A DNA stretch of 64,000 bases from Neptunomonas concharum (GCF_008630635.1 NZ_CP043869.1:806001-870000), one strand, 5' to 3'. Numbered from the stretch's first letter, positions 18,712-29,084 are shown. Numbers and translations: made by a program. The notes: generated by a model not told the origin, from the sequence alone.

Positions 18712-19734
18712 ATGGACATTAAACAGGCTTTGGCTGCAATTGTTGGGGGCCAAAATCTTTCTATAGACGAGATGCAGAGCGTCATGCATCAGATAATGTC
18801 CGGGCAGGCAACAGACGCTCAAATAGGAGGTTTGCTGATCGCCTTACGGATGAAAGGCGAGACGGTTGATGAAATAACAGCCGCCGCGCAAGTTATGCGT
18901 GAACTGGCAGTGCCTGTAGCGATTTCGTCCAGTAATGCGGTAGATATTGTAGGGACGGGAGGAGATGGCTCCAACTTGTTTAATGTCTCCTCTGCTTGCG
19001 CATTTGTTGTAGCAGCTGCAGGTGGTGTTGTCGCTAAGCATGGTAATCGCTCGGTATCATCAAGCTCGGGTTCAGCTGATCTGTTAGAAGCTAGCGGTGT
19101 TAATTTGGTGTTGAGTCCAGAGCATGTTGCTCGCTGCATTGATGAAGTCGGTGTTGGCTTTATGTTTGCCCCACAGCATCATAGCGCCATGAAGTACGCG
19201 ATTGGGCCTCGCAAAGAGATGGCGTTACGTACTATTTTTAATGTCTTAGGGCCTCTTACCAACCCAGCCGGTGTAAAGCATTACTTATTGGGTGTGTTTG
19301 ACCGATCGCTTTGCCGACCTTTGGCAGAGGCTTTGAAAGCCTTGGGAGCGAAGCACGCAATGGTAGTGCATTCAGCAGACGGGCTGGATGAAATCAGTTT
19401 AGCGGGTGATACCTTCGTTGCTGAATTAAAAGAGGGTGAGGTGGTCGAATATGTCCTGACACCAGAAAAAGCAGGCTTAAGCAGCCAATCTTTGGATGGT
19501 TTACAGGTTAGCGGCTCATTAGAAAGTTTAGCTATGATTGAGTCTGCTTTTGCTGGAAAGCATGAGAAAGCGATCGATATGATTGCCTTGAATGCGGGCG
19601 CGGCGTTATATGTGGCCGATCTTGAAGCGACCTTGGCGGCTGGTGTAGCTAGAGCAAAGAGTGCTATTTTAGATGGATCTGCGACCAACAAAATGAAACA
19701 GTTAGCGGCCTTTAGCCAAGGATTGAAAGAGTAA
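18712..19734 (+). CDS. trpD: Anthranilate phosphoribosyltransferase
   Basis: Transfers phosphoribose from PRPP to anthranilate. The 340-aa protein has the family PRPP loop [13 protein letters not shown], the [19 protein letters not shown] segment and the LGPLTNP motif. It lies 21 nt after trpG and 4 nt before trpC, so trpGDC is an operon. Confidence 0.97.
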   Translation: MDIKQALAAIVGGQNLSIDEMQSVMHQIMSGQATDAQIGGLLIALRMKGETVDEITAAAQVMRELAVPVAISSSNAVDIVGTGGDGSNLFNVSSACAFVVAAAGGVVAKHGNRSVSSSSGSADLLEASGVNLVLSPEHVARCIDEVGVGFMFAPQHHSAMKYAIGPRKEMALRTIFNVLGPLTNPAGVKHYLLGVFDRSLCRPLAEALKALGAKHAMVVHSADGLDEISLAGDTFVAELKEGEVVEYVLTPEKAGLSSQSLDGLQVSGSLESLAMIESAFAGKHEKAIDMIALNAGAALYVADLEATLAAGVARAKSAILDGSATNKMKQLAAFSQGLKE

Positions 19735-19738
19735 AACT

Positions 19739-20551
19739 ATGTCAGATACCCCAACTATACTTAGAAAAATTCTTGCGCGTAAATTTGAAGAAGTTGCAGA
19801 GCGCTCGACTTCAAAGACGCTAGCCGACTTGGAACAGGCGATTAAACGACAATCAGCTAACTCAGAAATGAGTCCACGTGGTTTTACCAACGTTATGGCT
19901 CATTCTATTGCGGGTGGCCTGCCTGCGGTGATTGCTGAGATTAAAAAAGCCAGCCCTTCGAAGGGGCTACTGCGTGATCCTTTCATTCCTGCGGATATCG
20001 CACGTTCATACCAAGCGGGCGGTGCGAGCTGTTTATCCGTGTTGACCGATGCGGACTTTTTCCAAGGTCACGAAACCTATTTGAAGCAAGCGCGTGCGGC
20101 GTGTTCGTTACCGGTGATTCGTAAAGATTTTATTGTTGACCCTTATCAGATTTTTGAAGCGCGTAGTATTGGGGCTGACTGCATCTTACTCATTGTGTCA
20201 GCGTTAGAAGATGCGCAAATGAGTGAGTTAAACGATTTAGCTCATAAACTTGGGATGGATGTACTGGTTGAGGTGCATGGTGGAGATGAGCTGGAAAGGG
20301 CGTTGAAATTGAATAATCGCCTTATTGGCATCAATAATCGTAATCTACACACCTTTGAAGTGAGCTTAGACAACACCTTTGAGTTGCTAAAATTTATACC
20401 GGAAAATCGTATTGTTGTAACAGAAAGTGGAATACATACCCGTGATGATGTTCAGGCAATGAAAGATCGCCAGGTATTTAGCTTCCTTGTTGGTGAAACC
20501 TTTATGCGTGCCGAAGACCCAGGTGCCAAGCTCAAAGAATTATTTGTTTAA
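19739..20551 (+). CDS. trpC: Indole-3-glycerol phosphate synthase
   Basis: Ring closure step of tryptophan synthesis. The 270-aa TIM barrel carries [12 protein letters not shown] (catalytic Lys), [28 protein letters not shown] and TESGI. It is monofunctional (no fused TrpF domain). Confidence 0.97.
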   Translation: MSDTPTILRKILARKFEEVAERSTSKTLADLEQAIKRQSANSEMSPRGFTNVMAHSIAGGLPAVIAEIKKASPSKGLLRDPFIPADIARSYQAGGASCLSVLTDADFFQGHETYLKQARAACSLPVIRKDFIVDPYQIFEARSIGADCILLIVSALEDAQMSELNDLAHKLGMDVLVEVHGGDELERALKLNNRLIGINNRNLHTFEVSLDNTFELLKFIPENRIVVTESGIHTRDDVQAMKDRQVFSFLVGETFMRAEDPGAKLKELFV

Positions 20552-20562
20552 GGGGATACGCT

Positions 20563-20976
20563 GTGACGATGAATGCGCAGGTAAAGTGGGATGGTGATGT
20601 ACGTTTTCAGGGAACTACCGGTTCGGGCTTCAATATCACTATTGATGGTGAACTAAAGCAGGGGCCTCGTCCTATGGAGCTGATGCTATTAGGATTGGGT
20701 GGTTGCACAAGTTATGACGTGATCGGCATATTAAAGAAAACACGACAAGATGTTGTTGATTGTGTTGCTGAGATCTCTGCTGAGCGTGCTGATGCTATTC
20801 CAGCAGTTTTTACTAAGATCCATGTGAAGTTTATTGTCAGCGGCCGTGGTCTCAAGGAAAAGCATGTCGAGAAGGCTGTTAAGTTATCAGCTGAACAATA
20901 TTGCTCAGCTTCATTGATGTTGGAAAAAGGTGGGGTAGAAATTACCCACAGCTATGAAATACGCGAAGTAGAATAG
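20563..20976 (+). CDS. OsmC family protein (YhfA-like)
   Basis: A 137-aa OsmC-fold protein. The family's two redox cysteines are visible as Cys48 (GLGGCTSYD) and Cys114 (EQYCSAS), consistent with organic hydroperoxide or other thiol chemistry. It follows trpC by 11 nt and probably shares its transcript. GTG at 20563 is preferred because an AGGGG lies 7 nt upstream; an ATG two codons later is possible. The short YhfA-type branch fits better than Ohr/OsmC proper. Confidence 0.88.
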   Translation: MTMNAQVKWDGDVRFQGTTGSGFNITIDGELKQGPRPMELMLLGLGGCTSYDVIGILKKTRQDVVDCVAEISAERADAIPAVFTKIHVKFIVSGRGLKEKHVEKAVKLSAEQYCSASLMLEKGGVEITHSYEIREVE

Positions 20977-21007
20977 GCCCTGCTAAGCAGCCACCTTGTT
21001 TATTCTC

Positions 21008-21031
21008 AGCCCCGACTATTCGGGGCTTTTT
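21008..21031 (+). terminator. Rho-independent terminator of the trp/OsmC operon
   Basis: An 8-bp perfect GC-rich stem (21008-21015 with 21020-21027), a 4-nt loop and a run of five T. It lies about 30 nt after the OsmC stop and just ahead of the rpsF promoter. Confidence 0.9.
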
Positions 21032-21043
21032 ACATTGCTATAC

Positions 21044-21072
21044 TTGTAACTCACCGTGGTAAAGCGTATAAT
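21044..21072 (+). promoter_or_regulatory. Sigma70-type promoter of rpsF-rpsR-rplI
   Basis: TTGTAA at 21044-21049 and a perfect TATAAT at 21067-21072 with a 17-bp spacer. It leaves a leader of about 115 nt before rpsF. Confidence 0.8.
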
Positions 21073-21108
21073 GCCGCGCTCTTTTGAGAAAATACTATTA
21101 ACCTCCTT

Positions 21109-21171
21109 GCTTTCGGCAATGCTCAGACGTTAAGTGCTGAGTGGTACGATACTCACTGTATGACCGAAGGC
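21109..21171 (+). promoter_or_regulatory. Candidate S6:S18-binding leader structure upstream of rpsF
   Basis: In the rpsF leader an 8-bp stem (21109-21116 with 21164-21171, one G-U pair) encloses a smaller hairpin (21138-21142 with 21151-21155). Many bacteria have an autoregulatory S6:S18-binding RNA in this position with a CCG element; a CCG occurs at 21164-21166. The fold was judged by eye only. Confidence 0.4.
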
Positions 21172-21192
21172 TACAACCCGTAAGGAGCTACA

Positions 21193-21606
21193 ATGCGTCA
21201 TTACGAAATCGTGTTCATGGTTCACCCGAACCAGAGCGAGCAAGTACCTGCAATGGTAGAGCGTTATACCAATGCAATCGAAGGTGCTAACGGTAAAATC
21301 CACCGTCTGGAAGATTGGGGCCGTCGTCAACTGGCTTACCCAATTAACAACGCACACAAAGCACACTACGTCCTAATGAACATTGAGTGCGCCCAGGAAA
21401 CTCTGGACGAACTGGAAAATATGTTCCGTTATAACGACGCAGTACTGCGCAACTTGATGATTCGTCGTAAAGAAGCAGTGACTGAAGTGTCTCCAATTAA
21501 AGCAGCTGAAGCACGTGAAGAGCGTAAGCCTCGCCGTGAAGAGCCGCGCCAGGAAGAAAAGCCTGCGGCTGAAGAAGCATCTACTGAAGAAGCTACTGCT
21601 GAGTAA
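21193..21606 (+). CDS. rpsF: 30S ribosomal protein S6
   Basis: A 137-aa S6 with the N-terminal [18 protein letters not shown] and the core around [11 protein letters not shown]. The C-terminal tail (about 105-137) is an acidic Glu/Ala repeat, a common low-complexity extension. TAAGGAG precedes the ATG. First gene of the rpsF-rpsR-rplI operon. Confidence 0.98.
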   Translation: MRHYEIVFMVHPNQSEQVPAMVERYTNAIEGANGKIHRLEDWGRRQLAYPINNAHKAHYVLMNIECAQETLDELENMFRYNDAVLRNLMIRRKEAVTEVSPIKAAEAREERKPRREEPRQEEKPAAEEASTEEATAE

Positions 21607-21629
21607 TTATTTAATTAGGAGATATTCCC

Positions 21630-21857
21630 ATGGCTCGTTTTTTTCGTCGCCGCAAGTTCTGCCGTTTCTCGGCTGAAGGTGTTAAAGAGATCGATTACAA
21701 AGATCTGGATGTACTGAAAGGCTACATCACTGAAACAGGTAAAATCGTACCAAGCCGTATCACTGGTACTAAAGCGCGTTACCAGCGTCAGCTGGCTACT
21801 GCTATCAAGCGTGCACGTTACTTGGCACTGCTACCTTACACTGATAACCACCTGTAA
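21630..21857 (+). CDS. rpsR: 30S ribosomal protein S18
   Basis: A 75-aa S18 with the basic N-terminus [11 protein letters not shown] and the conserved YKD and [13 protein letters not shown] blocks. It binds S6 on the 30S platform. It lies 23 nt after rpsF. priB, found between rpsF and rpsR in enterobacteria, is absent. Confidence 0.98.
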   Translation: MARFFRRRKFCRFSAEGVKEIDYKDLDVLKGYITETGKIVPSRITGTKARYQRQLATAIKRARYLALLPYTDNHL

Positions 21858-21975
21858 GGTTTTGGCTGTCTTTAAGGCAGCTAATATAAAGTGATTACGG
21901 GGCTGACAGATCGTGTTTGTCGTCAGTCAGGATTAAGTACTGCAGTGTATCTGCAGAACAATAGAGGTTTACGAG

Positions 21976-22425
21976 ATGGAAGTTATCCTGCTCGAGAAAG
22001 TTGGTAAGCTGGGTGCTTTAGGTGACAAAGTATCAGTTAAGGCTGGTTTTGGTCGTAACTACCTAGTTCCACAAGGTAAAGCTGTTCCTGCAACAGCGGT
22101 TAATGTTGCAAAATTTGAAGAACGTCGTGCAGAGCTTGAAAAAGCAGCTGCAGAGAAACTAGCTGCTGCTCAAGCGCGTGCTGAAGCATTGAATGGTTTT
22201 GTTGTTACTATCGCTTCTAAAGCGGGTGACGAAGGTAAATTGTTCGGTTCTATCGGTACTCGCGATATCGCTGAAGCGCTGGTTGCTGCTGGTCAGGAAG
22301 TTTGCAAAAGCGAAGTTCGCTTGCCTGAAGGCGCTCTGCGTCACACAGGTGAGTTTGAAGTTGCTGTTCAGTTACACGCTGAAGTAACAACATCTGTGAC
22401 TGTGAGCGTTGTTGGCGAAAATTAA
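21976..22425 (+). CDS. rplI: 50S ribosomal protein L9
   Basis: A 149-aa L9 with the N-terminal [19 protein letters not shown], a long connecting helix (about 45-75) and the C-terminal rRNA-binding domain. It lies 118 nt downstream of rpsR; that gap contains no visible gene. Confidence 0.98.
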   Translation: MEVILLEKVGKLGALGDKVSVKAGFGRNYLVPQGKAVPATAVNVAKFEERRAELEKAAAEKLAAAQARAEALNGFVVTIASKAGDEGKLFGSIGTRDIAEALVAAGQEVCKSEVRLPEGALRHTGEFEVAVQLHAEVTTSVTVSVVGEN

Positions 22426-22450
22426 TTCGCATAAAACGTTCACGTCTTGA

Positions 22451-22485
22451 AAAGCACTGCGTAGAATACTGCGCAGTGCTTTTTT
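22451..22485 (+). terminator. Rho-independent terminator after rplI
   Basis: A 14-bp stem (22451-22464 with 22469-22482, one G-T wobble), a 4-nt AATA loop and a six-T run. It separates the ribosomal operon from dnaB. Confidence 0.92.
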
Positions 22486-22507
22486 ACTTTTAGGGGTTAG
22501 AAAATAC

Positions 22508-23893
22508 ATGCAATTTGCTGAAATGCATGATGAGGAAGTTGAAAACGTAAAAGTTGCTCCACACTCCATTGAGGCGGAACAATCAGTCCTTGGTGGATTG
22601 ATGTTGGACAACAATACGTGGGATACCGCTTCAGAAGTGGTCATTGAAGATCACTTTTATCGTCATGATCACCGTCTTATTTTCCGGGTGATGCAAAAAC
22701 TGGTGAATAACCAGCAGCCTATTGATGTGGTTACACTGTCGGAGGAGTTGGACCGAACCGGTGATTTAGAAAAAGCAGGGGGGTTGGACTACCTTATAGA
22801 GCTGGCAAAAAATACCCCAAGTGCATCTAACATTCGCGCTTATTCTGAGATTGTTCGTGATCGTGCTCTTTTGCGACAGATGATTAGTGTTGCACAAGAG
22901 ATCTCCGAGAATGCCTTCTATCCTGAGGGTCGTGCTTCCGATGAGATACTCAATGAAGCCGAGCAGAAAATATTCCAAATAGCTGAAAATAGACCCAACC
23001 AAGGTGGCCCTGAGCCTGTTAATCCTCTTTTGAAAAGAGCGGTCGATAGGATCGATTTTCTGTTCAATAACAGTGATCAGCTAACGGGGGTAACCACAGG
23101 GTTTGACGATCTGGATGACCGAACAGCCGGTATGCAGCCATCGGATCTGATTATCGTTGCAGCCCGTCCATCCATGGGTAAAACAACCTTTGCGATGAAC
23201 TTGGTTGAGAACGCACTTATGGCTGAAGAGCGTCCTGTGCTGGTTTTTAGTTTAGAGATGCCGGCTGATCAGCTAATTTCTCGTATGTTGTCCTCTATTG
23301 GCAAAATCGACCAAACTAAAGTAAGAACAGGTCAGCTTGATGAAGAAGACTGGCCAAAACTGACCACCGCAGTCAATATGCTGCGTGATAAGCCGCTATT
23401 TATCGATGATACATCAGGCATTAGCCCTAATGAGATGAGAACCCGAGCACGGCGAATTGTTCGTGAGCATGGTGATCTGTCTATGATTATGGTGGATTAT
23501 CTTCAGCTGATGCAGATTAAAACGGGTAAAAGTTCTAGCCGTGCTGAAGAGATTTCAGAAATTTCCCGCTCCTTGAAGGCGTTAGCGAAAGAGATGAATT
23601 GCCCTGTGATAGCGTTGTCTCAGCTTAACCGTAGCTTGGAGAACCGACCCAATAAGCGGCCAGTAAACTCTGATTTACGTGAATCGGGAGCGATTGAGCA
23701 GGATGCCGATGTGATCATGTTTATCTATCGAGATGAAGTGTATAACGAGGACTCGCAAGATAAAGGGATCGCAGAAATTATAATCGGTAAACAGCGTAAT
23801 GGTCCGATAGGATCGATCAAATTGGCGTTTATTGGCAAATATACCCGCTTTGAAAACCTTGCCAAAGGAAGCTACGAAGATTTTGACGAATAG
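22508..23893 (+). CDS. dnaB: Replicative DNA helicase DnaB
   Basis: Hexameric 5'-3' helicase at the replication fork. The 461-aa protein has the N-terminal DnaG-interacting domain (about 17-120), a linker and the RecA-like domain with Walker A ARPSMGKT at 219-226, Walker B IMVDYLQLM and the arginine-finger region near SDLRESGAIEQDAD. No intein is present. An imperfect hairpin at 23903-23924 may terminate it. Confidence 0.98.
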   Translation: MQFAEMHDEEVENVKVAPHSIEAEQSVLGGLMLDNNTWDTASEVVIEDHFYRHDHRLIFRVMQKLVNNQQPIDVVTLSEELDRTGDLEKAGGLDYLIELAKNTPSASNIRAYSEIVRDRALLRQMISVAQEISENAFYPEGRASDEILNEAEQKIFQIAENRPNQGGPEPVNPLLKRAVDRIDFLFNNSDQLTGVTTGFDDLDDRTAGMQPSDLIIVAARPSMGKTTFAMNLVENALMAEERPVLVFSLEMPADQLISRMLSSIGKIDQTKVRTGQLDEEDWPKLTTAVNMLRDKPLFIDDTSGISPNEMRTRARRIVREHGDLSMIMVDYLQLMQIKTGKSSSRAEEISEISRSLKALAKEMNCPVIALSQLNRSLENRPNKRPVNSDLRESGAIEQDADVIMFIYRDEVYNEDSQDKGIAEIIIGKQRNGPIGSIKLAFIGKYTRFENLAKGSYEDFDE

Positions 23894-23946
23894 ATAATAA
23901 TAAGCCGACACTCAGTGGCCGGCTGTTAAAGATGTATAAAAAAGCG

Positions 23947-24381
23947 TTAGCCCGCCTCTTTTTGCATACTCGCCTGGAATGCTTCGGGTACCGGTATGAC
24001 TTTACGCTGCTCGTAATCAAAAAACACGATGCCGGTTTTGGCTTGAGCAATTTCTGCTGCTGTTTTCTTATTGGTTAATAGATAATAAATATCGCAACCG
24101 TAACGGTTAAAATCTCCCACCGTTACATCGATCTTAACGGTGTCACCGTAAAAACCTTCCGATCGGTAAACAATGGCAGAGTCGGTCATGATAATACCGG
24201 CGCCTTCTACATCCAGCTCGGTGTAATGATAATAATTTAAGAAACGGATGCGAGCTTCATGCATCATTGATAAAACCGCATCGTTTCCAAGGTGGCCACC
24301 ATAATTGATGTCATTTATACGTATAGGTAGCTCGGTGGTGAACGTATAATTTTCGGGCATTTCAATTTTGATACGTGCCAT
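23947..24381 (-). CDS. Acyl-CoA thioesterase, 4-hydroxybenzoyl-CoA (hotdog) family
   Basis: A 144-aa hotdog-fold protein. The segment RINDINYGGHLGNDAVLSMMHEAR matches the 4HBT catalytic region (Asn/Asp plus a later Glu/His), and GFYGDTVKIDV is the second typical strand. The substrate cannot be told. A single gene between dnaB (converging) and bioA. Confidence 0.85.
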   Translation of the reverse strand: MARIKIEMPENYTFTTELPIRINDINYGGHLGNDAVLSMMHEARIRFLNYYHYTELDVEGAGIIMTDSAIVYRSEGFYGDTVKIDVTVGDFNRYGCDIYYLLTNKKTAAEIAQAKTGIVFFDYEQRKVIPVPEAFQASMQKEAG

Positions 24382-24508
24382 GGATCATCCTTCTTATGTA
24401 TAGCAACGCAGAACATATTAGCAGAGGTATCTATTAATGATGAACCTCTATCGGTGCTCTATTTTTCTTCAATAATGGGATATTAAAAGTATCAGTTCTC
24501 GCCTAAGG

Positions 24509-25804
24509 CTAAGCTAATTGGTAGCGGTGTAGTACCCGAACCATTGCGGATGTTAGTTGCTGTAGTGTTTCATTATCCATAACGTAAGGCGGCATAATGT
24601 AAACCAGCTTGCCAAAAGAGCGTACCCAAATACCTTCATCTACAAACATTTTTTGAATCCGTACGCTCTCCACAGGCTGCTTTAGCTCAATGACACCAAT
24701 ACCGCCAAGGCAGCGAACCTCTTGGGTTATGTTTAACTCAGTCGCAGGTGCAAGGCCATGAATTAACTGCTTTTCAATGCGTTTTAGATTATTACGCCAG
24801 TCCGACGCTAATAATAATTTTATGCTGGTGTTAGCGACAGCACAGGCTAATGGGTTCCCCATAAAGGTGGGGCCATGCATAAAACATCCCGCGCCGCCTG
24901 CAGAAATGGTCTCTGCGATATGTCGGGTGGTTAGGGTTGCTGCCAAAGACATATAACCACCGGTTATCGCTTTGCCCAAGCAAAGGATATCTGGCTCAAT
25001 ATTGGCGTGGTGGCATGCAAGCATTTCACCCGTTCTGGCAAAACCTGTCGCGATTTCGTCGGCAATAAGCAGTAAGCCATATTGATCACACAGTGATCGG
25101 GCCTCTTTGAGATAGTGAGGGGAGTAGAGCCGCATCCCACCAGCCCCTTGCACAATAGGTTCTAAAATTAACGCGGCCAGTTGATGGTGATGGGTTTCTA
25201 TTAACGCTCGTAATGGTGCTATATCAGCCGGGTCCCAGTCCTCATAAAAACCAGTTTCAGGTCGTGGGGCAAAAAAGTGTTGGGGTAAAACGTCGGTGAA
25301 GATCTCATGCATACCATTGACGGGGTCGCAAACCGACATGGCACCAAACGTATCCCCATGGTAGCCATTACGAATAGTGACAAGTTTGTGCTTTTCGGGT
25401 TTACCAGCAGCATGCCAATATTGGATCGCCATTTTGATGGCAACCTCAACAGCAACTGACCCGGAGTCGGCAATAAAGACTTTTTCCAGAGCGGGTGGGG
25501 TCAGATCGATGAGTTTTCGTGCTAACTCGATGGCTGGTTCATGGGTAATACCCCCAAACATTACATGTGCCATCTGATCGATCTGAGCGTGGGCCGCTGC
25601 GTTAAGTTCTGGGTGGTTATAGCCATGAATGACTGACCACCAAGAAGCCATGCCATCAATCAAGGTGCTCCCGTCCGATAAGGTGAGGTGCACGCCTTTA
25701 GCTGATGTAACGGGGTAGGCAGGAGGAGGATTGATCATAGATGAGTAAGGGTGCCAGATGTGGTCCTGATCAAACCTGATCTGTTCGGCTGTGATTTTTG
25801 TCAT
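24509..25804 (-). CDS. bioA: Adenosylmethionine-8-amino-7-oxononanoate aminotransferase
   Basis: Biotin synthesis: converts KAPA to DAPA with S-adenosylmethionine as amino donor. The 431-aa class III aminotransferase has [16 protein letters not shown] (50-65), GSVAVEVA (115-122), the [12 protein letters not shown] segment (249-259) and the PLP Lys278 in CLGKAITGG. It lies 6 kb from the bioBFHCD operon and on the other strand, so it is regulated separately. Confidence 0.96.
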   Translation of the reverse strand: MTKITAEQIRFDQDHIWHPYSSMINPPPAYPVTSAKGVHLTLSDGSTLIDGMASWWSVIHGYNHPELNAAAHAQIDQMAHVMFGGITHEPAIELARKLIDLTPPALEKVFIADSGSVAVEVAIKMAIQYWHAAGKPEKHKLVTIRNGYHGDTFGAMSVCDPVNGMHEIFTDVLPQHFFAPRPETGFYEDWDPADIAPLRALIETHHHQLAALILEPIVQGAGGMRLYSPHYLKEARSLCDQYGLLLIADEIATGFARTGEMLACHHANIEPDILCLGKAITGGYMSLAATLTTRHIAETISAGGAGCFMHGPTFMGNPLACAVANTSIKLLLASDWRNNLKRIEKQLIHGLAPATELNITQEVRCLGGIGVIELKQPVESVRIQKMFVDEGIWVRSFGKLVYIMPPYVMDNETLQQLTSAMVRVLHRYQLA

Positions 25805-25882
25805 ACAAGCTCCTCCATATAAAACGGACTCTATTAGAGCCCGTTACCAGTAAAAGCGCAATCGTTTGAGACTGTGTTGAAG

Positions 25883-26866
25883 TTAGTCTGGCTGGAAAAC
25901 GTGGCCGCTAAAAATCGCTTTAATCGTTCGGACTAAGAGGATTGAAACTACGCCTGTGACGATGGCTAGCATGATGTAGCTGAGCATTGAAAACAGCCCA
26001 GAACCTGTGCGCAGATACATAATTTGCGACGCGATAGTAAAAGCCGCTAATGGGAATGAGTAAGCCCACCAAGACATAAAAAATTTGATACGAGAAAAAC
26101 GCAAAAACTGAGTGAAAAGCAGTAGTACCAAAAATGCGCCCGTGTAAAACAGAATCCTCGCAAAGCCATCCAACACTTCATTGTTCAGCTTCATGTAGGA
26201 GATAAAGCCGACAGCTGGTGGTGCAATGAGGATAAAGAGAGTAGGTAATAGCTTTTCGGGTAAAGGGTCATGGAAAATCACACGGTTAAAGATCAGCGTT
26301 TTGAGTACAAGCCAGTAAATGATGCCAATGCTGAAGAAAAACCATGAGACTTCATAAAAACCATGCTCAACGCCGGCTATGGGTACCAAAATATTTCCCA
26401 CAACCGGTATAAACCAGGCTGGCGTACTGTGGGCAATTTGGAAGTTAGGGTGGTGAATCCAACGAGTTAGCACATTAAGGGTAAAAATCAATTGTAGGGA
26501 GCTTCCAAGTACCCATAAAAATCGCGATAACTCTGAAGAAACTTCGAGTGTTGCGATGCTCATTAAGATAATACCGATAGAAAAGGCAGGGAAAAAACTC
26601 ATCTTAATGGGATGGTTGAACTCAGCGATCACCTCCGTTGGGTAGCGGAATATTTTTAGCAAATAGCTCAGTACAATCGTGATAAAAACCAGTGCAGATA
26701 AGATAAGGAGTACTTGAGGAACGAGTGCAGGTAGCCCTAGGACGTGGGCTGATTTCTGCCACGCGAGGGTCAGGCCGAGTGTTCCCATGATCATAGCAAA
26801 AAACGCAACAGGCATATGCTGGAGTTTACTGCCAGCCTGCTGAGTACCTAAGGGTAGATCAGACAT
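25883..26866 (-). CDS. TDT/SLAC1-family transporter (TehA-like anion channel)
   Basis: A 327-aa integral membrane protein with about ten hydrophobic segments. The start FFAMIMGTLGLTLAW and internal TPAWFIPVVGNILVP are typical of the tellurite-resistance/dicarboxylate transporter and SLAC1 fold, whose members are anion channels. No TehB partner is present. Function in tellurite resistance is not implied. Confidence 0.85.
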   Translation of the reverse strand: MSDLPLGTQQAGSKLQHMPVAFFAMIMGTLGLTLAWQKSAHVLGLPALVPQVLLILSALVFITIVLSYLLKIFRYPTEVIAEFNHPIKMSFFPAFSIGIILMSIATLEVSSELSRFLWVLGSSLQLIFTLNVLTRWIHHPNFQIAHSTPAWFIPVVGNILVPIAGVEHGFYEVSWFFFSIGIIYWLVLKTLIFNRVIFHDPLPEKLLPTLFILIAPPAVGFISYMKLNNEVLDGFARILFYTGAFLVLLLFTQFLRFSRIKFFMSWWAYSFPLAAFTIASQIMYLRTGSGLFSMLSYIMLAIVTGVVSILLVRTIKAIFSGHVFQPD

Positions 26867-27030
26867 AGATCTCTCCGTTATTAGTTTAGAAATATCTAAT
26901 ATATAATATTGCTTTTATGAATTCCCGCCAAGCTAAAATATACCTAATTCGGCGACTCATGCGCGTTTTTTTAATCAACTGCTAGAATAACTACAGGATA
27001 TATAACAGCTTATTTGTTTTAGGGTGCACC

Positions 27031-27627
27031 ATGGATGTTAAAAAGAAGCGTGGTAGGTGGAGGCGTGTGGACTTAGCTCATTTCTCTGGGCTACCTCCTC
27101 TACTGTTTCGTATGATTCTTATGATGGTGTTTCTACAGTCTGGTTGGTACAAAATAGATAACTTTGCAGCGGTCTCTGATTGGTTCGAAAGTTCGCAATA
27201 TGGTTTGGGCATGCTAGGGGGGAGTTATTTAGTGGGTTTGCTGGCTGGGCTGGAGCTCTTAGCGGGTGCGTGTCTTTTGGCGGGTGTAGCGACACGTGTC
27301 GCTATATTGCCGATGCTTCTAATCTTGCTGGTATCGATGTTCGCTTTTCAATGGGGTAACGGTTGGCAGTGGATAGCGGAGCCGGAGGCTTGGCTGGCGA
27401 GTGATAGGGTAAATGAGTCGGCAAAGAGGATGGCAGCAGCCCAAGCGATTCTGCAAACTTATGGGGACTATGACTGGCTGGTAGAAAAGGGGCACTTAGT
27501 GATTCTCAATAATGGTATCGAACAAAGTGTGATCTATATTTCGATGCTCCTGAGCTTGGCGTTTACCGGTGGTGGGCGTTATGTGAGTTTTGATTATTGG
27601 TTTAAGCGTTACTGGGAAGATCGCTAG
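27031..27627 (+). CDS. DoxX family membrane protein
   Basis: A 198-aa inner-membrane protein with four hydrophobic helices. MMVFLQSGWYKIDNF near the N-terminus and LAGLELLAGACLLAGVATR are the DoxX signature. An 80-residue insert (about 110-155) precedes the last helix. The role is unknown; DoxX relatives act in quinone or redox-linked membrane functions. It ends overlapping trmO by 4 nt (convergent). Confidence 0.82.
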   Translation: MDVKKKRGRWRRVDLAHFSGLPPLLFRMILMMVFLQSGWYKIDNFAAVSDWFESSQYGLGMLGGSYLVGLLAGLELLAGACLLAGVATRVAILPMLLILLVSMFAFQWGNGWQWIAEPEAWLASDRVNESAKRMAAAQAILQTYGDYDWLVEKGHLVILNNGIEQSVIYISMLLSLAFTGGGRYVSFDYWFKRYWEDR

Positions 27628-28328
27628 TCTTCGCATTCCTCAACAGCCAGCACGTGAATGGCTTCTTTATCGTCAATTGACCAGCGAATATTGTAATCAT
27701 GCAAACGAATACCATACTCCCGCTCGGCTGAACGTTGATACGCAGGTCTTGGGTCACACCGTAAAATTTCTATAATCTGTTTTATTAAAGCAAGACCTGA
27801 TCGCTTTTCTACCTGCTCACAGAATCTCAGTGATTCTGGCGTAAATTTTACTGGGAGTGACAGTGGATCGTATCCTTGAGCATAATGACAGTGGGCATCG
27901 GGTAGGCTATCTGAATAGGGTATATAAGGCTTTATATCCAGAACAGGCGTCTGGTCTAATAAATCAGCTCCGCTGACCGTCAAAATCACTTTGCCGCTAT
28001 CCGTCTCAATTTTTTCCAGCTTAACAGCCGAGAGGCCAATAGGATTAGGGCGAAAAGGAGAGCGGGTAGCTAATACTCCCATTCTCTGGTTTCCACCAAA
28101 GCGAGGGGGGCGAACGGTAGGACTCCAGCCTTTATCCACACAGGCGCTAAAGATAAATATAAGCCAAATGTGAGAACAGCCTTCTAGCCCCCGTACGACT
28201 TCCTCCTGAGAGTACTCCGAGAGTAACTCAATGGTTGATACCATTGATGTGGCTAGGCCGGGTTGTCGAGGGATTCCGAACTTCTCTTTGTAGCCATTAT
28301 GGATAATACCAATAGGTTCAAAATTCAT
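27624..28328 (-). CDS. trmO: tRNA (N6-threonylcarbamoyladenosine(37)-N6)-methyltransferase TrmO
   Basis: SAM-dependent methylation of t6A37 in tRNA-Thr. From the ATG at 28328 (234 aa) the protein has the family N-terminus FEPIGIIHNGYKEKFGIPRQ, the middle RPPRFGGNQRMGVLATRSPFRPNPIGLS motif and DIKPYIPYSD. A TTG two codons upstream is possible. It lies 13 nt after the TauE/SafE gene. Confidence 0.92.
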   Translation of the reverse strand: MNFEPIGIIHNGYKEKFGIPRQPGLATSMVSTIELLSEYSQEEVVRGLEGCSHIWLIFIFSACVDKGWSPTVRPPRFGGNQRMGVLATRSPFRPNPIGLSAVKLEKIETDSGKVILTVSGADLLDQTPVLDIKPYIPYSDSLPDAHCHYAQGYDPLSLPVKFTPESLRFCEQVEKRSGLALIKQIIEILRCDPRPAYQRSAEREYGIRLHDYNIRWSIDDKEAIHVLAVEECED

Positions 28329-28340
28329 AGGCAAAGACCA

Positions 28341-29084
28341 TCAGCTCAAGGCATCAAAAAGGAGCTTAATACCCATTAAAAAAAGCAAAGCATAACAGAT
28401 TTGATAAAACCATTGATCACTGATTCGATGATGTAACTTAACGCCGATTAAAACCCCTATGGGTGCCAATATGGCAAGAGCTACTGCAGTGGATAAAGTT
28501 TCTGTGTTGAATTGACCAAGCCAAGTATATGGCACGAGCTTCATAAAATTAATACTGGCGAAAAAAACGATACTGGTAGCGGCATACTCTTGCTTGGGAA
28601 GCTTGAGTGGTAAAAGGTAAGTATTGAGAGGTGCGCCGCCTGCGTGGACGCCAAAGCTAGTGAAACCAGCGATGGTGCCCCAAAAAGACCCTCGTAACCT
28701 AGAGGGCTTTTTGGGTGCTCTGTTTTTTGGTTTAAGCCAATAGTTCAGTGCAAAAGCAACGGCGATTGTTCCTACGATTAAGCGAATATGATCAGCTGTA
28801 AAGTATTTGAACGTAAGCGCTCCTATGACGATACCCACCGCTGCCGCCGGTAATAACGTGGTTAGACTATGACGGTGGCTTTTTCCCCGAAAGCTCCATA
28901 ATCCGACTACGTCCATCAAGCATAAAATAGGTAGTAGGATGGCAGCAGCGGTCTGTGGCGCGATAACTAGGGCCATCATAGGTACCCCGAGAAGCCCTAA
29001 TCCACCGCCAAAGCCTCCCTTCGATATGGCCGTGATAAGTACCGCCGGGATAGCAACGGCGTAAAACAGGGGATCAGTAATCAT
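28341..29084 (-). CDS. Sulfite exporter TauE/SafE family membrane protein
   Basis: A 247-aa protein with seven to eight transmembrane helices. It shows the two family repeats: KGGFGGGLGLLGVPMMALV near the N-terminus and the matching GFTSFGVHAGGAPLNTYLL in the second half. The family exports sulfite, sulfonates or other small anions; the substrate is not known here. Its start overlaps the stop of the upstream Na/Pi transporter by 4 nt, so the two are translated together. Confidence 0.88.
   Translation of the reverse strand: MITDPLFYAVAIPAVLITAISKGGFGGGLGLLGVPMMALVIAPQTAAAILLPILCLMDVVGLWSFRGKSHRHSLTTLLPAAAVGIVIGALTFKYFTADHIRLIVGTIAVAFALNYWLKPKNRAPKKPSRLRGSFWGTIAGFTSFGVHAGGAPLNTYLLPLKLPKQEYAATSIVFFASINFMKLVPYTWLGQFNTETLSTAVALAILAPIGVLIGVKLHHRISDQWFYQICYALLFLMGIKLLFDALS

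Noticed and set aside
21858-21975. Possible priB-like or other gene between rpsR and rplI
   Set aside because: No open frame with a ribosome site of meaningful length in the 118-nt gap.
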